This document shows, piece after piece, positions 18,214 through 27,706 of a stretch of DNA of 64,000 bases. The notes beneath the pieces were generated by a model. It was not told the origin of the DNA, searched no databases, and worked only from the letters and a program-made list of their open reading frames with translations. Numbering within the stretch: position 1 is the stretch's first letter; each line of letters starts with the position of its first letter. The stretch is from contig NZ_QJKB01000013.1 in NCBI RefSeq assembly GCF_003201815.1, positions 2,390 to 66,389 on the forward strand, in the 5' to 3' direction. Both the position numbers and the translations under genes were made by a program. This stretch comes from Undibacterium pigrum. GTDB taxonomy: Bacteria; Pseudomonadota; Gammaproteobacteria; Burkholderiales; Burkholderiaceae_D.

Positions 18214-18381
18214 ATGGCTAAATCTGGTCGCGACAAAATCAAGCTGGAATCGACTGCTGGTACAGGTCACTTCTACACAACCTCCAAAAACAAGCGCACT
18301 ATGCCTGAAAAAATGGAGATCATGAAGTTCGATCCTAAAGCACGTAAGCACGTCATCTACAAAGAAACCAAAATCAAGTAA
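18214..18381 (+). CDS. rpmG: 50S ribosomal protein L33
   Basis: A 55-residue ribosomal protein, MAKSGRDKIKLESTAGTGHF at the start and ending KHVIYKETKIK. It matches the cysteine-free (zinc-independent) L33 form. The ribosome site AGGAAAAT precedes ATG 18214. It is followed by a strong terminator. Confidence 0.98.
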   Translation: MAKSGRDKIKLESTAGTGHFYTTSKNKRTMPEKMEIMKFDPKARKHVIYKETKIK

Positions 18382-18403
18382 TTCTGGTGAGTTTTGTAGA
18401 AAT

Positions 18404-18432
18404 AAAAAAACCCTGCATTGCAGGGTTTTTTT
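18404..18432 (+). terminator. Terminator of rpmB-rpmG
   Basis: CCCTGC-ATT-GCAGGG flanked by A and T runs (seven T at 18426-18432). The A-run on the other side would let it also serve the opposing kinase gene. Confidence 0.93.
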
Positions 18433-18463
18433 ATGCCCGGATACTAATAAACGCGCAATTTCA

Positions 18464-21400
18464 TTAGCATTTGCGAGCTTCCAGTTTATGAAACAAATGC
18501 TCTAGAAATTTGCCCGACTCCAATTCCAGTAACTGGAAATGTCGGCTGGCCAATTCCAATTGGCCCTCCTTTGCACATAGTTCAATTCTTTTGGCATATT
18601 CCACTATTGGCGTAGCACCAAAATACCCGATAACACCTTTTAAGGTATGAGCAGCTCTTTGAAGGTCTGGCAATTGGCAAGCTTTCAAATTGAGGCCAAT
18701 CTCTGCTATCTGAGCAGGAATATTGTGAAGCGCCAAAGCGCCAACAATGTCCAACACCTCAACGTCTGTCTTTTCCAATGCCCGGGCATAATCAAACTCT
18801 GGCAAAATTTGCAGGAAATCTTCTTGCCGGTCAGTTTCAACAATGCTGATCAACTTATCTCTGAACATAGAGGAAATGCTATGCATCAGCTTCGTCGATT
18901 GTATGGGTTTGGACAGATAATCATCCATGCCAGCAGCCAGGCATCGTTCCCGATCGCCTTCCATGACGTTAGCAGTCATTGCAATGATTGGTAAGTGACC
19001 ACCAAACTGCGCTTCATGCGCACGTATGGCCATGCTTGCTTCTATGCCATCCATGACAGGCATTTGTATATCCATGAGCACGAGATCAAATTTCTCTACT
19101 GCAATTAAATTCACGGCATCTTTGCCATTGTCGCAAACCTTCACGCTATGACCAGCTTTCTCGAGAAGCTTTACAGCAAGTTGCTGATTGATTAAATTAT
19201 CTTCCGCAAGCAAGATTGAGAGTTTTTTCGCAGATAACGCTGCACTGTCTGCAAGTGGCGATGGTTTAGAAACCATCGCTTTCTGCAATCCAAATGCGCT
19301 AAGAAGAGCGTCTTTCAGCTCAGGTAAGCGAATAGGTTTATTTAAATACAACTCAATACCTGCCATGCGACAACGGTCAGCATCACCACGTATGCCTGCA
19401 GATACCATCATAATAACTTTTGGCGAAAGCGGTGGAGTACATTCGGTCATACTCTTTTGCACCAAAAATCCATCCATACCCGTCATGTGGGCATCCAGCA
19501 ATACCAGATCATAAGCATTGCCGCTATGCTGGGCGCGCTGCATCTCTTCCAATGCTTCCTGACCAGTTTCAGCACATACTGGATGTATGCCCATTTTAAG
19601 CAAAGAATCTGCTAAAAACTGACGGTTAGCAGTGCTGTCGTCCACAATAAGCACCTTGCCTTCCGGCAGGATGATACTCTGAGGCAAGGTGTTCATTCCA
19701 TCCGTCGTCAGACGTATAACAAAATGAAAAGTACTGCCATGCCCGAGTTCGCTCTCGACCCAAATACGTCCCTGCATCATCTTCACCAGACGCGATGAAA
19801 TAGAAAGTCCCAAACCAGTACCACCATATTTTCTAGTGATGGAATTGTCTGCCTGAGAGAATGAATCAAAAATACTGGCGATCTTGTCTTTTGGTATGCC
19901 AATGCCGGTATCAGTAACTTTAAAATGCAACTGCACATCTCCGCCAGATAAAGTTTCCTGCCTTACTTGAACAACTATCTCCCCACTGTCTGTGAATTTG
20001 ATGGCATTACCGACAATATTGAACAAAATTTGTCGAATACGAACCGGGTCGCCAATCAGCTTACTACGACTGTCCACATCAGTATCAGCCACCAGTTCCA
20101 GCCCCTTTTGCTCGGCAGGGATGACTAATGTCCTCACCGCATCGTCAAGCATGTCAGGTAGATCGAACGCCACTTTTTCCAATACCAGTTTGCCTGCTTC
20201 AATCTTGGACGAGTCAAGTATATCGTCGATAATGGTTAGCAAGGAATCAGCAGATGACTTGATCAGATTGAGATATTGTCGCTGCTCCCGGTTCAGACTA
20301 GTGTCGAGCGCCAATTCAGTCATACCCAGAATTCCATTCATTGGGGTACGGATTTCATGCGACATGGATGCAAGAAACAGACTTTTCGCAACATTGGCTG
20401 CCTCTGCCATTTCTTTTGCGGTCAGCAATTCCTCCTCATGTTGCCTGCGTTCCGTGACGTCGAGTACGATACCTACCATGCGATTCGATTGATACGCTTG
20501 GCCTTGTTTTATTTCACCTACCGTTTGTATCCAGCATTCACGCCCATCCAATGGCCTCACGATCTTGTATTCGTAGCTGAATCTGGTGCGTAGTTCTATG
20601 GAATCAGACATGGCAACATTCACGTTTTCTCTGTCTGCAGGTGAAATCATCTTCAACCAATTGGCATAGGTTTTTTCAAAATCTGCCGGTAAGCCAAAGA
20701 TAGCATCCATAGTGTCAGAACACTCAAATGTCTTATTCGCTATATCAAGCGAATAGCTGCCGATCTGACCTATTTCTTGCGATTGACGCAAAATAGCTTC
20801 GCGCTCCATCAGTTGCTGCTGTACCCCATCTTTGGCATTCAATGCCTTGAACAAAAGACTGAACAGGAACATGGCGCACAGGCTGATGACAGAGGCGACA
20901 CTCAGCACCATATTTCTGTGTGCTTCGTAGGGTAGCAGGACATTTTTTACCGATTCGCCAATCAGAAAGGTCAATTTATGCTCTGGCATACGGAAATAGC
21001 CGTAAATCCGTTCAACGCCATCAATATTGGCAACGCGCCGAAAGTTTCCCGACAACCCTGGGGTGGGTGATGATTTTAGGAAACTGGTGTCAACGACCTT
21101 GCCCAGCATGGATTCCATGGCAGGATAGCGTGCCATGATCTCACCACTGTCGCGCAAGACAGTGACAGCGCCCTCATCTGATACATTGAGTTTTTTTGCC
21201 AGTGCGGTGAATTGATCCGGGCTGACAGAAACGACCAGTACCCCATCAAACTTACCCTGTCTGAAAATGGGACGGGTAAATTGTAAAGACCATTTTCCTG
21301 ACACCTTGCCTTTCACAGGTTTGCTGATAAAAAGCGTATCGCGCTCAGGCATATCACTATGAACACGAAAATGTTCGCGCTGGCTCAAATCCACCTTTTC

Positions 21401-21754
21401 GTTAGGTTTAGACAGGTTTGAAAACTGCATCATGCCGTCTTTATCAATGACTGCTACCTGGAAGGAAATATCTTGCATGTTTTCCTGACGACGGCGCACC
21501 ACATCGGCAAATTCTGCCCAGTTACCATTCCAGTCACTGCGCATATCCAGCAAAATTTCATTGAGGCGCTTGACGACAGACTGTGAATATTCTGCGAAAA
21601 CCTGAGACTGTACATAAGTACGAACGTTGGCTTCTTGCAGATAATGGGTACGGCTGCGAAACAGCTCATAGACGACGAAACTCCACGTCAGCAACAGTGT
21701 CAGCACGACCATCAATATCAACTGTCGGCGAAATTGTTTTCTAGCCGTTTTCAT
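18464..21754 (-). CDS. Hybrid sensor histidine kinase with Cache, PAS, two receiver and Hpt domains
   Basis: A 1096-residue inner-membrane kinase. Membrane segments lie at about 12-29 and 283-306, flanking a periplasmic dCache sensor region. A PAS domain lies at about 320-435. The phospho-acceptor is His466 in SMSHEIRTPMNG, followed by an ATPase domain (NIVGNAIKF, DTGIGIP, GGTGLGLSIS). Two receiver domains follow; REC2 has Asp895 in LVLMDIQMP and REC1 has LVLLDAHMTGMDG. The C-terminal Hpt has His1036 in AAHTLKGV. This is a full phosphorelay in one chain, resembling BarA/ArcB types. The ribosome site is weak. Its output is not in the chain; the HD-GYP regulator 93 bp upstream is a plausible partner. 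Confidence 0.93.
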   Translation of the reverse strand: MKTARKQFRRQLILMVVLTLLLTWSFVVYELFRSRTHYLQEANVRTYVQSQVFAEYSQSVVKRLNEILLDMRSDWNGNWAEFADVVRRRQENMQDISFQVAVIDKDGMMQFSNLSKPNEKVDLSQREHFRVHSDMPERDTLFISKPVKGKVSGKWSLQFTRPIFRQGKFDGVLVVSVSPDQFTALAKKLNVSDEGAVTVLRDSGEIMARYPAMESMLGKVVDTSFLKSSPTPGLSGNFRRVANIDGVERIYGYFRMPEHKLTFLIGESVKNVLLPYEAHRNMVLSVASVISLCAMFLFSLLFKALNAKDGVQQQLMEREAILRQSQEIGQIGSYSLDIANKTFECSDTMDAIFGLPADFEKTYANWLKMISPADRENVNVAMSDSIELRTRFSYEYKIVRPLDGRECWIQTVGEIKQGQAYQSNRMVGIVLDVTERRQHEEELLTAKEMAEAANVAKSLFLASMSHEIRTPMNGILGMTELALDTSLNREQRQYLNLIKSSADSLLTIIDDILDSSKIEAGKLVLEKVAFDLPDMLDDAVRTLVIPAEQKGLELVADTDVDSRSKLIGDPVRIRQILFNIVGNAIKFTDSGEIVVQVRQETLSGGDVQLHFKVTDTGIGIPKDKIASIFDSFSQADNSITRKYGGTGLGLSISSRLVKMMQGRIWVESELGHGSTFHFVIRLTTDGMNTLPQSIILPEGKVLIVDDSTANRQFLADSLLKMGIHPVCAETGQEALEEMQRAQHSGNAYDLVLLDAHMTGMDGFLVQKSMTECTPPLSPKVIMMVSAGIRGDADRCRMAGIELYLNKPIRLPELKDALLSAFGLQKAMVSKPSPLADSAALSAKKLSILLAEDNLINQQLAVKLLEKAGHSVKVCDNGKDAVNLIAVEKFDLVLMDIQMPVMDGIEASMAIRAHEAQFGGHLPIIAMTANVMEGDRERCLAAGMDDYLSKPIQSTKLMHSISSMFRDKLISIVETDRQEDFLQILPEFDYARALEKTDVEVLDIVGALALHNIPAQIAEIGLNLKACQLPDLQRAAHTLKGVIGYFGATPIVEYAKRIELCAKEGQLELASRHFQLLELESGKFLEHLFHKLEARKC

Positions 21755-21847
21755 TCGTTTTATCCGCAGAAATAGACATGTTAAATTTTCCAGACAAAGA
21801 ATTGTCTAGCATTCGAATAGCACCCAGGCACGAAAAACAGACAGACA

Positions 21848-22891
21848 TCAATCCAGTAGTTTTGCCTTCACCTCCATGACCTCATCCCAGGATTCGATAA
21901 ATGCGGCAACACATACAGGGCAAAAATGACTACCTGCGTTATCCTGCAAAAATTGCTGAGCACTTTCATCAGACCAGGCTTTCTTGTAGGGGCGTTCTGA
22001 AGTCAAGGCATCAAAGACATCTGCGACGGCCACGATGCGCCCGGATAGAGGAATACTTTCACCCACCAGCTTGTTTGGATACCCCGTACCATCGTATTTT
22101 TCATGGTGTGTTCTGGCAATTTCCTCTCCCAGTTGTATCAACGGGGCAGAACTACCCGCCAGTATCACTGCTCCTATCTCTGCATGTCTCCGCATGATGA
22201 TCATTTCTTCTTCATTCAACCTGCCTGGCTTCAATAAGATATGATCTGGAATACCCATCTTGCCAACATCATGCATAGGTGCTGCATCGAGCAATAGTTG
22301 CTGAAATTCGACGGATAAATTGAGTTTTTTTGCAATAATCCGTGAGTAGTGCGCCATTCTCTGCACATGCGCACCGGTCTCGGGATCACGAAACTCTGCG
22401 GCCTTGGACAAACGCACTATCAATTCGCGTTCCCTGTCTATAATTGCAGCAGTCGCTTGCCTTACTTCGTGCTCAAGCAACTTGGCTTTATCCTTGATCA
22501 AATTCTGCGAATGCCGCAAGGCAAGCAAGTTTCGTATGCGGCTACGGCATTCTGGAACGTCCACCGGCTTTGCCAGAAATTCGGTGGCCCCCAGTGAGAG
22601 GGCTTCATGCCGGACAGTTTTCTCATTTTCTGTCGTTACCATGACGATGGGAACATCGACACAATGGGGCAACTTTCTGACAATACGGATAAAGTCATGC
22701 CCGTCAAGTCCTGGCATCATGTAGTCGACAAGAATAAGATCCGGCGTATTTGACTGACACCATTCTGCGGCTGTTACTGGATCATCAAAACTGACTGCAG
22801 GAACACCACTGACCGACTCGGTCAATGTCGCCAGTAACAACAGATTGACGGCATTATCGTCAACAATCAATACTATAGGTTTCACAGTCAT
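21848..22891 (-). CDS. Response regulator with HD-GYP domain (c-di-GMP phosphodiesterase, RpfG-like)
   Basis: A 347-residue cytosolic protein. Residues 1-125 form a receiver with the phospho-acceptor in LILVDYMMPGLDGHD. A short coiled linker follows, then an HD-GYP domain at about 155-345. It has HDVGKMGIPD (the HD pair), LKPGRLNEEE, and HHEKYDGTGYP, so the metal ligands are intact. The predicted activity is hydrolysis of cyclic di-GMP. The ribosome site AAGGAAAAGG is strong. It lies between the chemoreceptor and the hybrid kinase on the same strand. Confidence 0.92.
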   Translation of the reverse strand: MTVKPIVLIVDDNAVNLLLLATLTESVSGVPAVSFDDPVTAAEWCQSNTPDLILVDYMMPGLDGHDFIRIVRKLPHCVDVPIVMVTTENEKTVRHEALSLGATEFLAKPVDVPECRSRIRNLLALRHSQNLIKDKAKLLEHEVRQATAAIIDRERELIVRLSKAAEFRDPETGAHVQRMAHYSRIIAKKLNLSVEFQQLLLDAAPMHDVGKMGIPDHILLKPGRLNEEEMIIMRRHAEIGAVILAGSSAPLIQLGEEIARTHHEKYDGTGYPNKLVGESIPLSGRIVAVADVFDALTSERPYKKAWSDESAQQFLQDNAGSHFCPVCVAAFIESWDEVMEVKAKLLD

Positions 22892-22925
22892 CCTTTTCCT
22901 TGTTCAGCCAGCATTGAAAACCAGA

Positions 22926-24641
22926 TCAGAATTCAGCCCATTCCTCTGACTTGATGCCCGCAGCAGCAAAGCGTTTTTTGGGCATGTGTGTCACAGCTTG
23001 TACTTTAGTCGTTTTGCCAATCTTATCCAGGCGAATTATCTTGAGATTGCTGACATTTTTTATATCCACCACGTTCGACGGCCCTGTCCAAGCTACTTCA
23101 TTCAATTTGAAGACGCTGACAAGTTGTGCCAAATGCGCAGCCTGCTCCTGCATGGTCCCCGCTGCTGCGGCAGCTTCCTCAACCAATGCGGCATTTTGCT
23201 GCGTTACTGTATCCATTTCAGTGACAGCCTGATTGATCTGCTCAATACCCTGCTCTTGTTCGTGACTGGCTGCGCTGATTTCTTCCATGATGTCCGTCAC
23301 ATGGCGAACACTGGTAAGTATCCCTTCCATGGTTGTACCTGCTTGCAGGACCTGCTTGCTGCCAGCATCCACCTTGCCGACCGTGTCGTTGATCAATATT
23401 TTGATTTCTTTGGCTGCGCTGGCAGAGCGATGTGCAAGATTGCGGACCTCTGAGGCAACAACTGCAAAACCACGCCCTTGTTCACCCGCACGTGCAGCCT
23501 CGACTGCGGCATTCAGTGCCAGAATATTGGTCTGGAAAGCAATGCCGTCAATAACACTGATGATATCAACTATCTTTTTAGAGGCTTCACTGATGGAGTC
23601 CATTGTGTGCACGACGTCGGCCACGACTTGCCCACCTTTAATCGCAGTCTCTGAGGCAGTCTTTGCCAACTGGTTAGCCTGGCGCGCATTTTCTGAATTC
23701 TGTTTGACAGTGGAGGTCAGCTCTTCCAGGGATGCGGCGGTCTCTTCCAGCGAACTGGCCTGCTGCTCAGTACGCGAAGACAGGTCAAGATTGCCATTTG
23801 CAATTTCACCAGAAGCATTGGCTATTGTGTCAGTACCTGAGCGGACGTTGCTGACAATATTCATCAGCCCTTGATTCATGTCAAACAGTGCCTTTAGCAG
23901 CAGACCAGTTTCATCTTTGCTCGTCACTGAGATCTGACTACTCAAATCACCATCTGCAACTTTACGGGCAAGCATCACTGCTTCTTCCAATGGACGGGTA
24001 ATGCTGCGAGAGGAAAAATAAGCTAACAATATGCTGATAACACTTGCCACCACAGCAAGTATTAAAATCATGGCCTTTGTACTGGAAGCCAATTGCTCGG
24101 TCTCTTCTGCTGTTGCGGCCATCAGTGAGGATTGAAATTCAATGAGCTTTTCCAGGGCAGCCATAAATTCACGTTGCGCTGGCCTGACTTGAGCATACAG
24201 CAAGTCTAATGCCTGTTCCTTTTTCCCATCTTGCGTCAAAGCCAGGAAGCCAGCACGCAAGGGATTAAATTTTTCTCTTGCATTAATTGCTGCCTGGAGC
24301 AATTCCCTGCCTTTAGTCGTGCCGATACTTTTATCCAATGTAGCCATAGACTTGCTGATGATGCCTGTACGTTCCTCAATATTGGCATATTCTTTTTCCA
24401 GTGCCGACGCGTCTGTCATGAGCAGGATATTACGCATGTTTCTTGCGACTTCATTTAATTCATCCTTGATCGTCTGGGCCTGTACGATTTTTGGATAACG
24501 GTCATTGGACATAATGTCTATGTCAGTGCTCAACTGGGTGACCCGCACAAATGACAGGCCAGTAAGGACAAGCAATAAACAGATAACTACGGTGAAACTC
24601 AAACCTAGTTTTTGAGCAATTTTCATATTCTTGATATTCAT
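22926..24641 (-). CDS. Methyl-accepting chemotaxis protein
   Basis: A 571-residue chemoreceptor. ATG 24641 (MNIKNMKIAQKLGL) has AAGGA six bases upstream; the frame opens 12 codons earlier but without a site. Membrane segments at about 8-28 and 188-210 flank a four-helix-bundle ligand domain with YPKIVQAQ and NEVARNMRNIL. A HAMP domain follows (SRSITRPLEEAV). The signalling hairpin contains GIAFQTNILALNAAVEAARA. No C-terminal NWETF-like pentapeptide is present, so methylation enzymes would dock without that tether. cheW lies 36 bp upstream. Confidence 0.95.
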   Translation of the reverse strand: MNIKNMKIAQKLGLSFTVVICLLLVLTGLSFVRVTQLSTDIDIMSNDRYPKIVQAQTIKDELNEVARNMRNILLMTDASALEKEYANIEERTGIISKSMATLDKSIGTTKGRELLQAAINAREKFNPLRAGFLALTQDGKKEQALDLLYAQVRPAQREFMAALEKLIEFQSSLMAATAEETEQLASSTKAMILILAVVASVISILLAYFSSRSITRPLEEAVMLARKVADGDLSSQISVTSKDETGLLLKALFDMNQGLMNIVSNVRSGTDTIANASGEIANGNLDLSSRTEQQASSLEETAASLEELTSTVKQNSENARQANQLAKTASETAIKGGQVVADVVHTMDSISEASKKIVDIISVIDGIAFQTNILALNAAVEAARAGEQGRGFAVVASEVRNLAHRSASAAKEIKILINDTVGKVDAGSKQVLQAGTTMEGILTSVRHVTDIMEEISAASHEQEQGIEQINQAVTEMDTVTQQNAALVEEAAAAAGTMQEQAAHLAQLVSVFKLNEVAWTGPSNVVDIKNVSNLKIIRLDKIGKTTKVQAVTHMPKKRFAAAGIKSEEWAEF

Positions 24642-24677
24642 TTTCATTCCTTCAGATAAGATTAGTCGCAGCAGCAA

Positions 24678-25175
24678 TCAATTGATCGATGCACTAGTCA
24701 GCAATTCCAGTTCATTGGCAAGTAAGTGATCAATATCGATCAAAATCAGCATTCGCTGATCTAGCGTACCTATGCCCAATAAATAAGAAGCGGCATCGGC
24801 GATATCCTGATGCTGGATCTGGCGTATATCGCTGCTACCAAGAGTCACTACGTCAGCAACCCTATCGACTACTATGCCTACTGTGCGGTCTGTTAAATGA
24901 AGAATAATGACGACGGTAAAGTCGTTATAGATGGCTTGGCCAAACTTGAATTTGATACGCATATCAATGATGGGAACGATAATCCCACGGAGATTAATCA
25001 CGCCTTTCAGGTAGTCCGGCGTATTTGCTATCGTCGTTGTGATTTCATAATTGCGGATTTCCTGTATCTTATGAATATCGATACCAAACTCTTCGGCACC
25101 AAGTCCAAAGCAAAGAAATTCATGGCTAAGGCAATTCACATTTGCAGTATCCTGCGGGATGATATTTGTGAACAT
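24678..25175 (-). CDS. cheW: Chemotaxis coupling protein CheW
   Basis: A 165-residue adaptor linking receptors to the CheA kinase. The blocks FLCFGLGAEEFGIDIHKIQEI and YLKGVINLRGIIVPIIDMR are diagnostic, and VGIVVDRVADVV is the later strand. The ribosome site AAGGAG is strong. cheA and other core chemotaxis genes are absent from the window, so this receptor-CheW pair is an accessory set feeding a system elsewhere. Confidence 0.95.
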   Translation of the reverse strand: MFTNIIPQDTANVNCLSHEFLCFGLGAEEFGIDIHKIQEIRNYEITTTIANTPDYLKGVINLRGIIVPIIDMRIKFKFGQAIYNDFTVVIILHLTDRTVGIVVDRVADVVTLGSSDIRQIQHQDIADAASYLLGIGTLDQRMLILIDIDHLLANELELLTSASIN

Positions 25176-25495
25176 ATCTGCTCCTTTCGATCTGCTCGCG
25201 CATTCAAGCGCAAGACAAGAACAAGATTCATGTAATCACGAGGCGGGTAGCCAACGAAAAAACAGAAACTATACGATTAGGGAAGACGGCGGTTCTGGGC
25301 CGGTGAAACCGTCAATTTGCCGCAATGGGATGGCGACTACAGACGGTATTTGATGAGACTTTCCATAACGGGGGAATGGTTATGGAACAGGCGCTTTAAC
25401 TTTCAGGTCAGATTGCCCAGGAAGAATAATAGCCAAAAATTTCCATCAGGCAATCAAGTGAAACAAGATTTAACCATTCTTTTAGACCAGATTAT
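25176..25495. other. Intergenic region between cheW and the ANTAR regulator
   Basis: About 320 bases without a supported gene. It must contain the promoter of the cheW-receptor unit (minus strand) and the 3' end of the ANTAR regulator transcript. I see no clear terminator hairpin in it. Confidence 0.5.
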
Positions 25496-26116
25496 TTATT
25501 TGCCGTTGAACAAAACTCTGAATTGGTTGATGGTTTCTTCAGCCCGCAACAACTCATTCGCGACTTCATGGATGGGCCTGCGGTTAGAACGCGCATGGTT
25601 GCGCAAGACGTCGAAAGCAACTTGCCGGGAGGACTGAAACTTAGTCATCAACAAACCCACAGCCATGCTGGTTTCACGCCCGGAAGCCAAAGCGGACGTG
25701 AGATTGATTTCACTCTTTTTCAGTTTCTTGATTTCATTGGCGCGCGCCAGACTAGCTTCAACGGTAGGAACAATGTTCAATACGTCGACTGGTTTGACCA
25801 TATAACCTACCGCACCATATTCAACCGCCCGTCTGACGATTTCGGCGTCTGAAGTGGCCGACAGAAACATAAAGGGCACGGAAGTATCTGTACGCAGACG
25901 TGATGCCAAGTCCAGACCCGACATGCCCGGCATATTAATATCAAGCAAGGCAATATCTGGTTCCTGCATCAAGATGACATTCAATGCATCTTCACCGCTA
26001 TGTGCCTGAGTGACTTCGTAATCAGCCTTCTCAAGAATTTTGCTGAGCAGAGTTAGCGTGACCTGATCATCATCGACCAGCAGTATCCTGCTTTTTGTAT
26101 TAACACTGGCAACCAT
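25496..26116 (-). CDS. Response regulator with ANTAR RNA-binding domain (AmiR/NasT type)
   Basis: A 206-residue regulator. Residues 9-125 form a receiver (LLVDDDQVTL; acceptor in IALLDINMPGMSGLD; Lys in MVKPVDV). A coiled helix and an ANTAR domain follow (SMAVGLLMTKFQSSRQVAFDVLRNHA and RPIHEVANELL). ANTAR proteins bind paired RNA hairpins and prevent transcription termination. Its RNA targets are not visible. It lies upstream of the chemotaxis genes on the same strand but 320 bp away. Confidence 0.9.
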   Translation of the reverse strand: MVASVNTKSRILLVDDDQVTLTLLSKILEKADYEVTQAHSGEDALNVILMQEPDIALLDINMPGMSGLDLASRLRTDTSVPFMFLSATSDAEIVRRAVEYGAVGYMVKPVDVLNIVPTVEASLARANEIKKLKKSEINLTSALASGRETSMAVGLLMTKFQSSRQVAFDVLRNHARSNRRPIHEVANELLRAEETINQFRVLFNGK

Positions 26117-26311
26117 GCAGGACCTTTCTGGTTAATTAATCTTCAGCACAAATGTCAGGCAGATCGTGAGACTTGCATGGCACAGCTTTACTGTATCAAC
26201 AAATATGCGAGGCGAAAACACTTAGTTAAGCTGGATAGCAACTTTCCTTACGCTGCCACAATTGTTAACCATCACACGTAACTGTGTAACTGAGAAATTG
26301 TAAAAGCGCAT

Positions 26312-26342
26312 AAAAAAAACGGCGCATCAGCACCGTTTTTTT
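26312..26342 (-). terminator. Terminator of the desaturase gene
   Basis: AAAAAACGG and CCGTTTTTT arms (26314-26341) around a loop, with A- and T-runs on both sides. It is 16 bp past the desaturase stop. Confidence 0.82.
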
Positions 26343-26357
26343 AGAAACAAATCAGTC

Positions 26358-27560
26358 TTAAGCGTAAGTCCGTAATCTCAGCGAGAATTCACGCAAGGTC
26401 TGGATGCCAGATGCCTCGGCACGCACACACCAGTCCTGCAATTGCTGTACCAGTTGCTCGCGACTGACTGTAGAACGTTCCCAGATCAGGCCCAGTTCCA
26501 CACGCATGTCATGCATAGTCTTCAGGGCGCGGCTATGGGCCAGCACTTCAGACAATTGCTGTTGCTGCGGGGCTTCCAGTTTGGTAGGTTCACGTTGCAG
26601 CAATTTCTTCGTTGATTTCAACATCTGCGCTTCAAACATGGCTTTTTCACGCAGGTTTGCCACTTCATCACGCCAGGTACGACGCAGGGATTTTGTGTAT
26701 TTTGCCATTACATCGTAACGATTGGTAATGACAGCCTGCAGGGTTTCCAGGTCGACGACAGCCTTGATTTCCTTGAACTTGGGTTCTGGTGCCACTTTCT
26801 TGACCTTGGCCAGACCGACAATTTCCATACAGCGGATGTACATCCAGCCTATATCGAACTCATACCATTTGGATGACAGCTTGGCTGATGTACCAAATGT
26901 GTGGTGATTGTTATGCAGCTCTTCGCCACCAATCAAGATACCAATCGGCAGGATATTGCGCGAGGCATCGGTGCAATCATAATTGCGATAACCCCAGTAG
27001 TGACCTATGCCATTGATGATGCCAGCAGCGGTAATTGGTATCCACGCCATTTGCACAGCCCAGACTGTTGCGCCAATCACGCCGAACAGCATGAGGTCAA
27101 TAATCAGCATCAGTGCTACGCCCTGCCAGCTAAAGCGGGTATAGACATTGCGCTCCATCCAGTCATCGGGTGTGCCATGGCCATATTTCTCCATGGTTTC
27201 CATGTTTTTGCATTCTGCGCGATACAGCTCAGCGCCTTCAAACAAAACTTTTTTGATACCACGGGTCACCGGGCTATGCGGATCTTCTTCTGTTTCGCAT
27301 TTAGCATGGTGCTTGCGATGGATGGCAGCCCATTCCTTGGTGACCTGGCCAGTTGTCAGCCACAACCAGAAACGGAAAAAATGGCTGGGGATGGCATGCA
27401 ATTCCAGGGCACGATGCGCCTGGCAGCGGTGCAGGAAAATGGTCACGCTGGCAATCGTGATATGTGTCACGACCATCGTGAAGATAAAGACTTGCCAGCC
27501 AGTGGCACGGGTCAGGCCATTGGACAGAAAATCAACAGCGGTATCGATAAAAGTGCTCAA
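26358..27560 (-). CDS. Acyl-lipid/acyl-CoA fatty acid desaturase (delta-9 type)
   Basis: A 400-residue membrane di-iron desaturase that inserts a double bond into fatty acyl chains. The three histidine boxes are HRCQAH (residues about 44-49), HRKHH (about 81-85) and HNNHH, with hydrophobic hairpins between them. The last 130 or so residues are charged and helical, longer than in small bacterial desaturases. The start is TTG at 27560. A ribosome site GGAG also serves an ATG eight bases earlier, which opens a three-codon frame whose stop overlaps this TTG. Membrane fluidity control is the usual role. Confidence 0.92.
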   Translation of the reverse strand: MSTFIDTAVDFLSNGLTRATGWQVFIFTMVVTHITIASVTIFLHRCQAHRALELHAIPSHFFRFWLWLTTGQVTKEWAAIHRKHHAKCETEEDPHSPVTRGIKKVLFEGAELYRAECKNMETMEKYGHGTPDDWMERNVYTRFSWQGVALMLIIDLMLFGVIGATVWAVQMAWIPITAAGIINGIGHYWGYRNYDCTDASRNILPIGILIGGEELHNNHHTFGTSAKLSSKWYEFDIGWMYIRCMEIVGLAKVKKVAPEPKFKEIKAVVDLETLQAVITNRYDVMAKYTKSLRRTWRDEVANLREKAMFEAQMLKSTKKLLQREPTKLEAPQQQQLSEVLAHSRALKTMHDMRVELGLIWERSTVSREQLVQQLQDWCVRAEASGIQTLREFSLRLRTYA

Positions 27561-27706
27561 AATGACATGTACTCCATTGTTATTGACGGCATCTTGGTTG
27601 ATTTCGCAAATACGCTATCAACTGTGTTCATTATAGACTTCGGACGGCATTGTACGCGGTTTTAGAGGATTTCCACCAATTTTAGAACTAAAATTATTGC
27701 CTGGCT

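Noticed and set aside
27678..27695. AATTTTAG-AA-CTAAAATT inverted repeat between mscS and the desaturase
   Set aside because: Too AT-rich to separate from chance and without a T-run or clear promoter placement.
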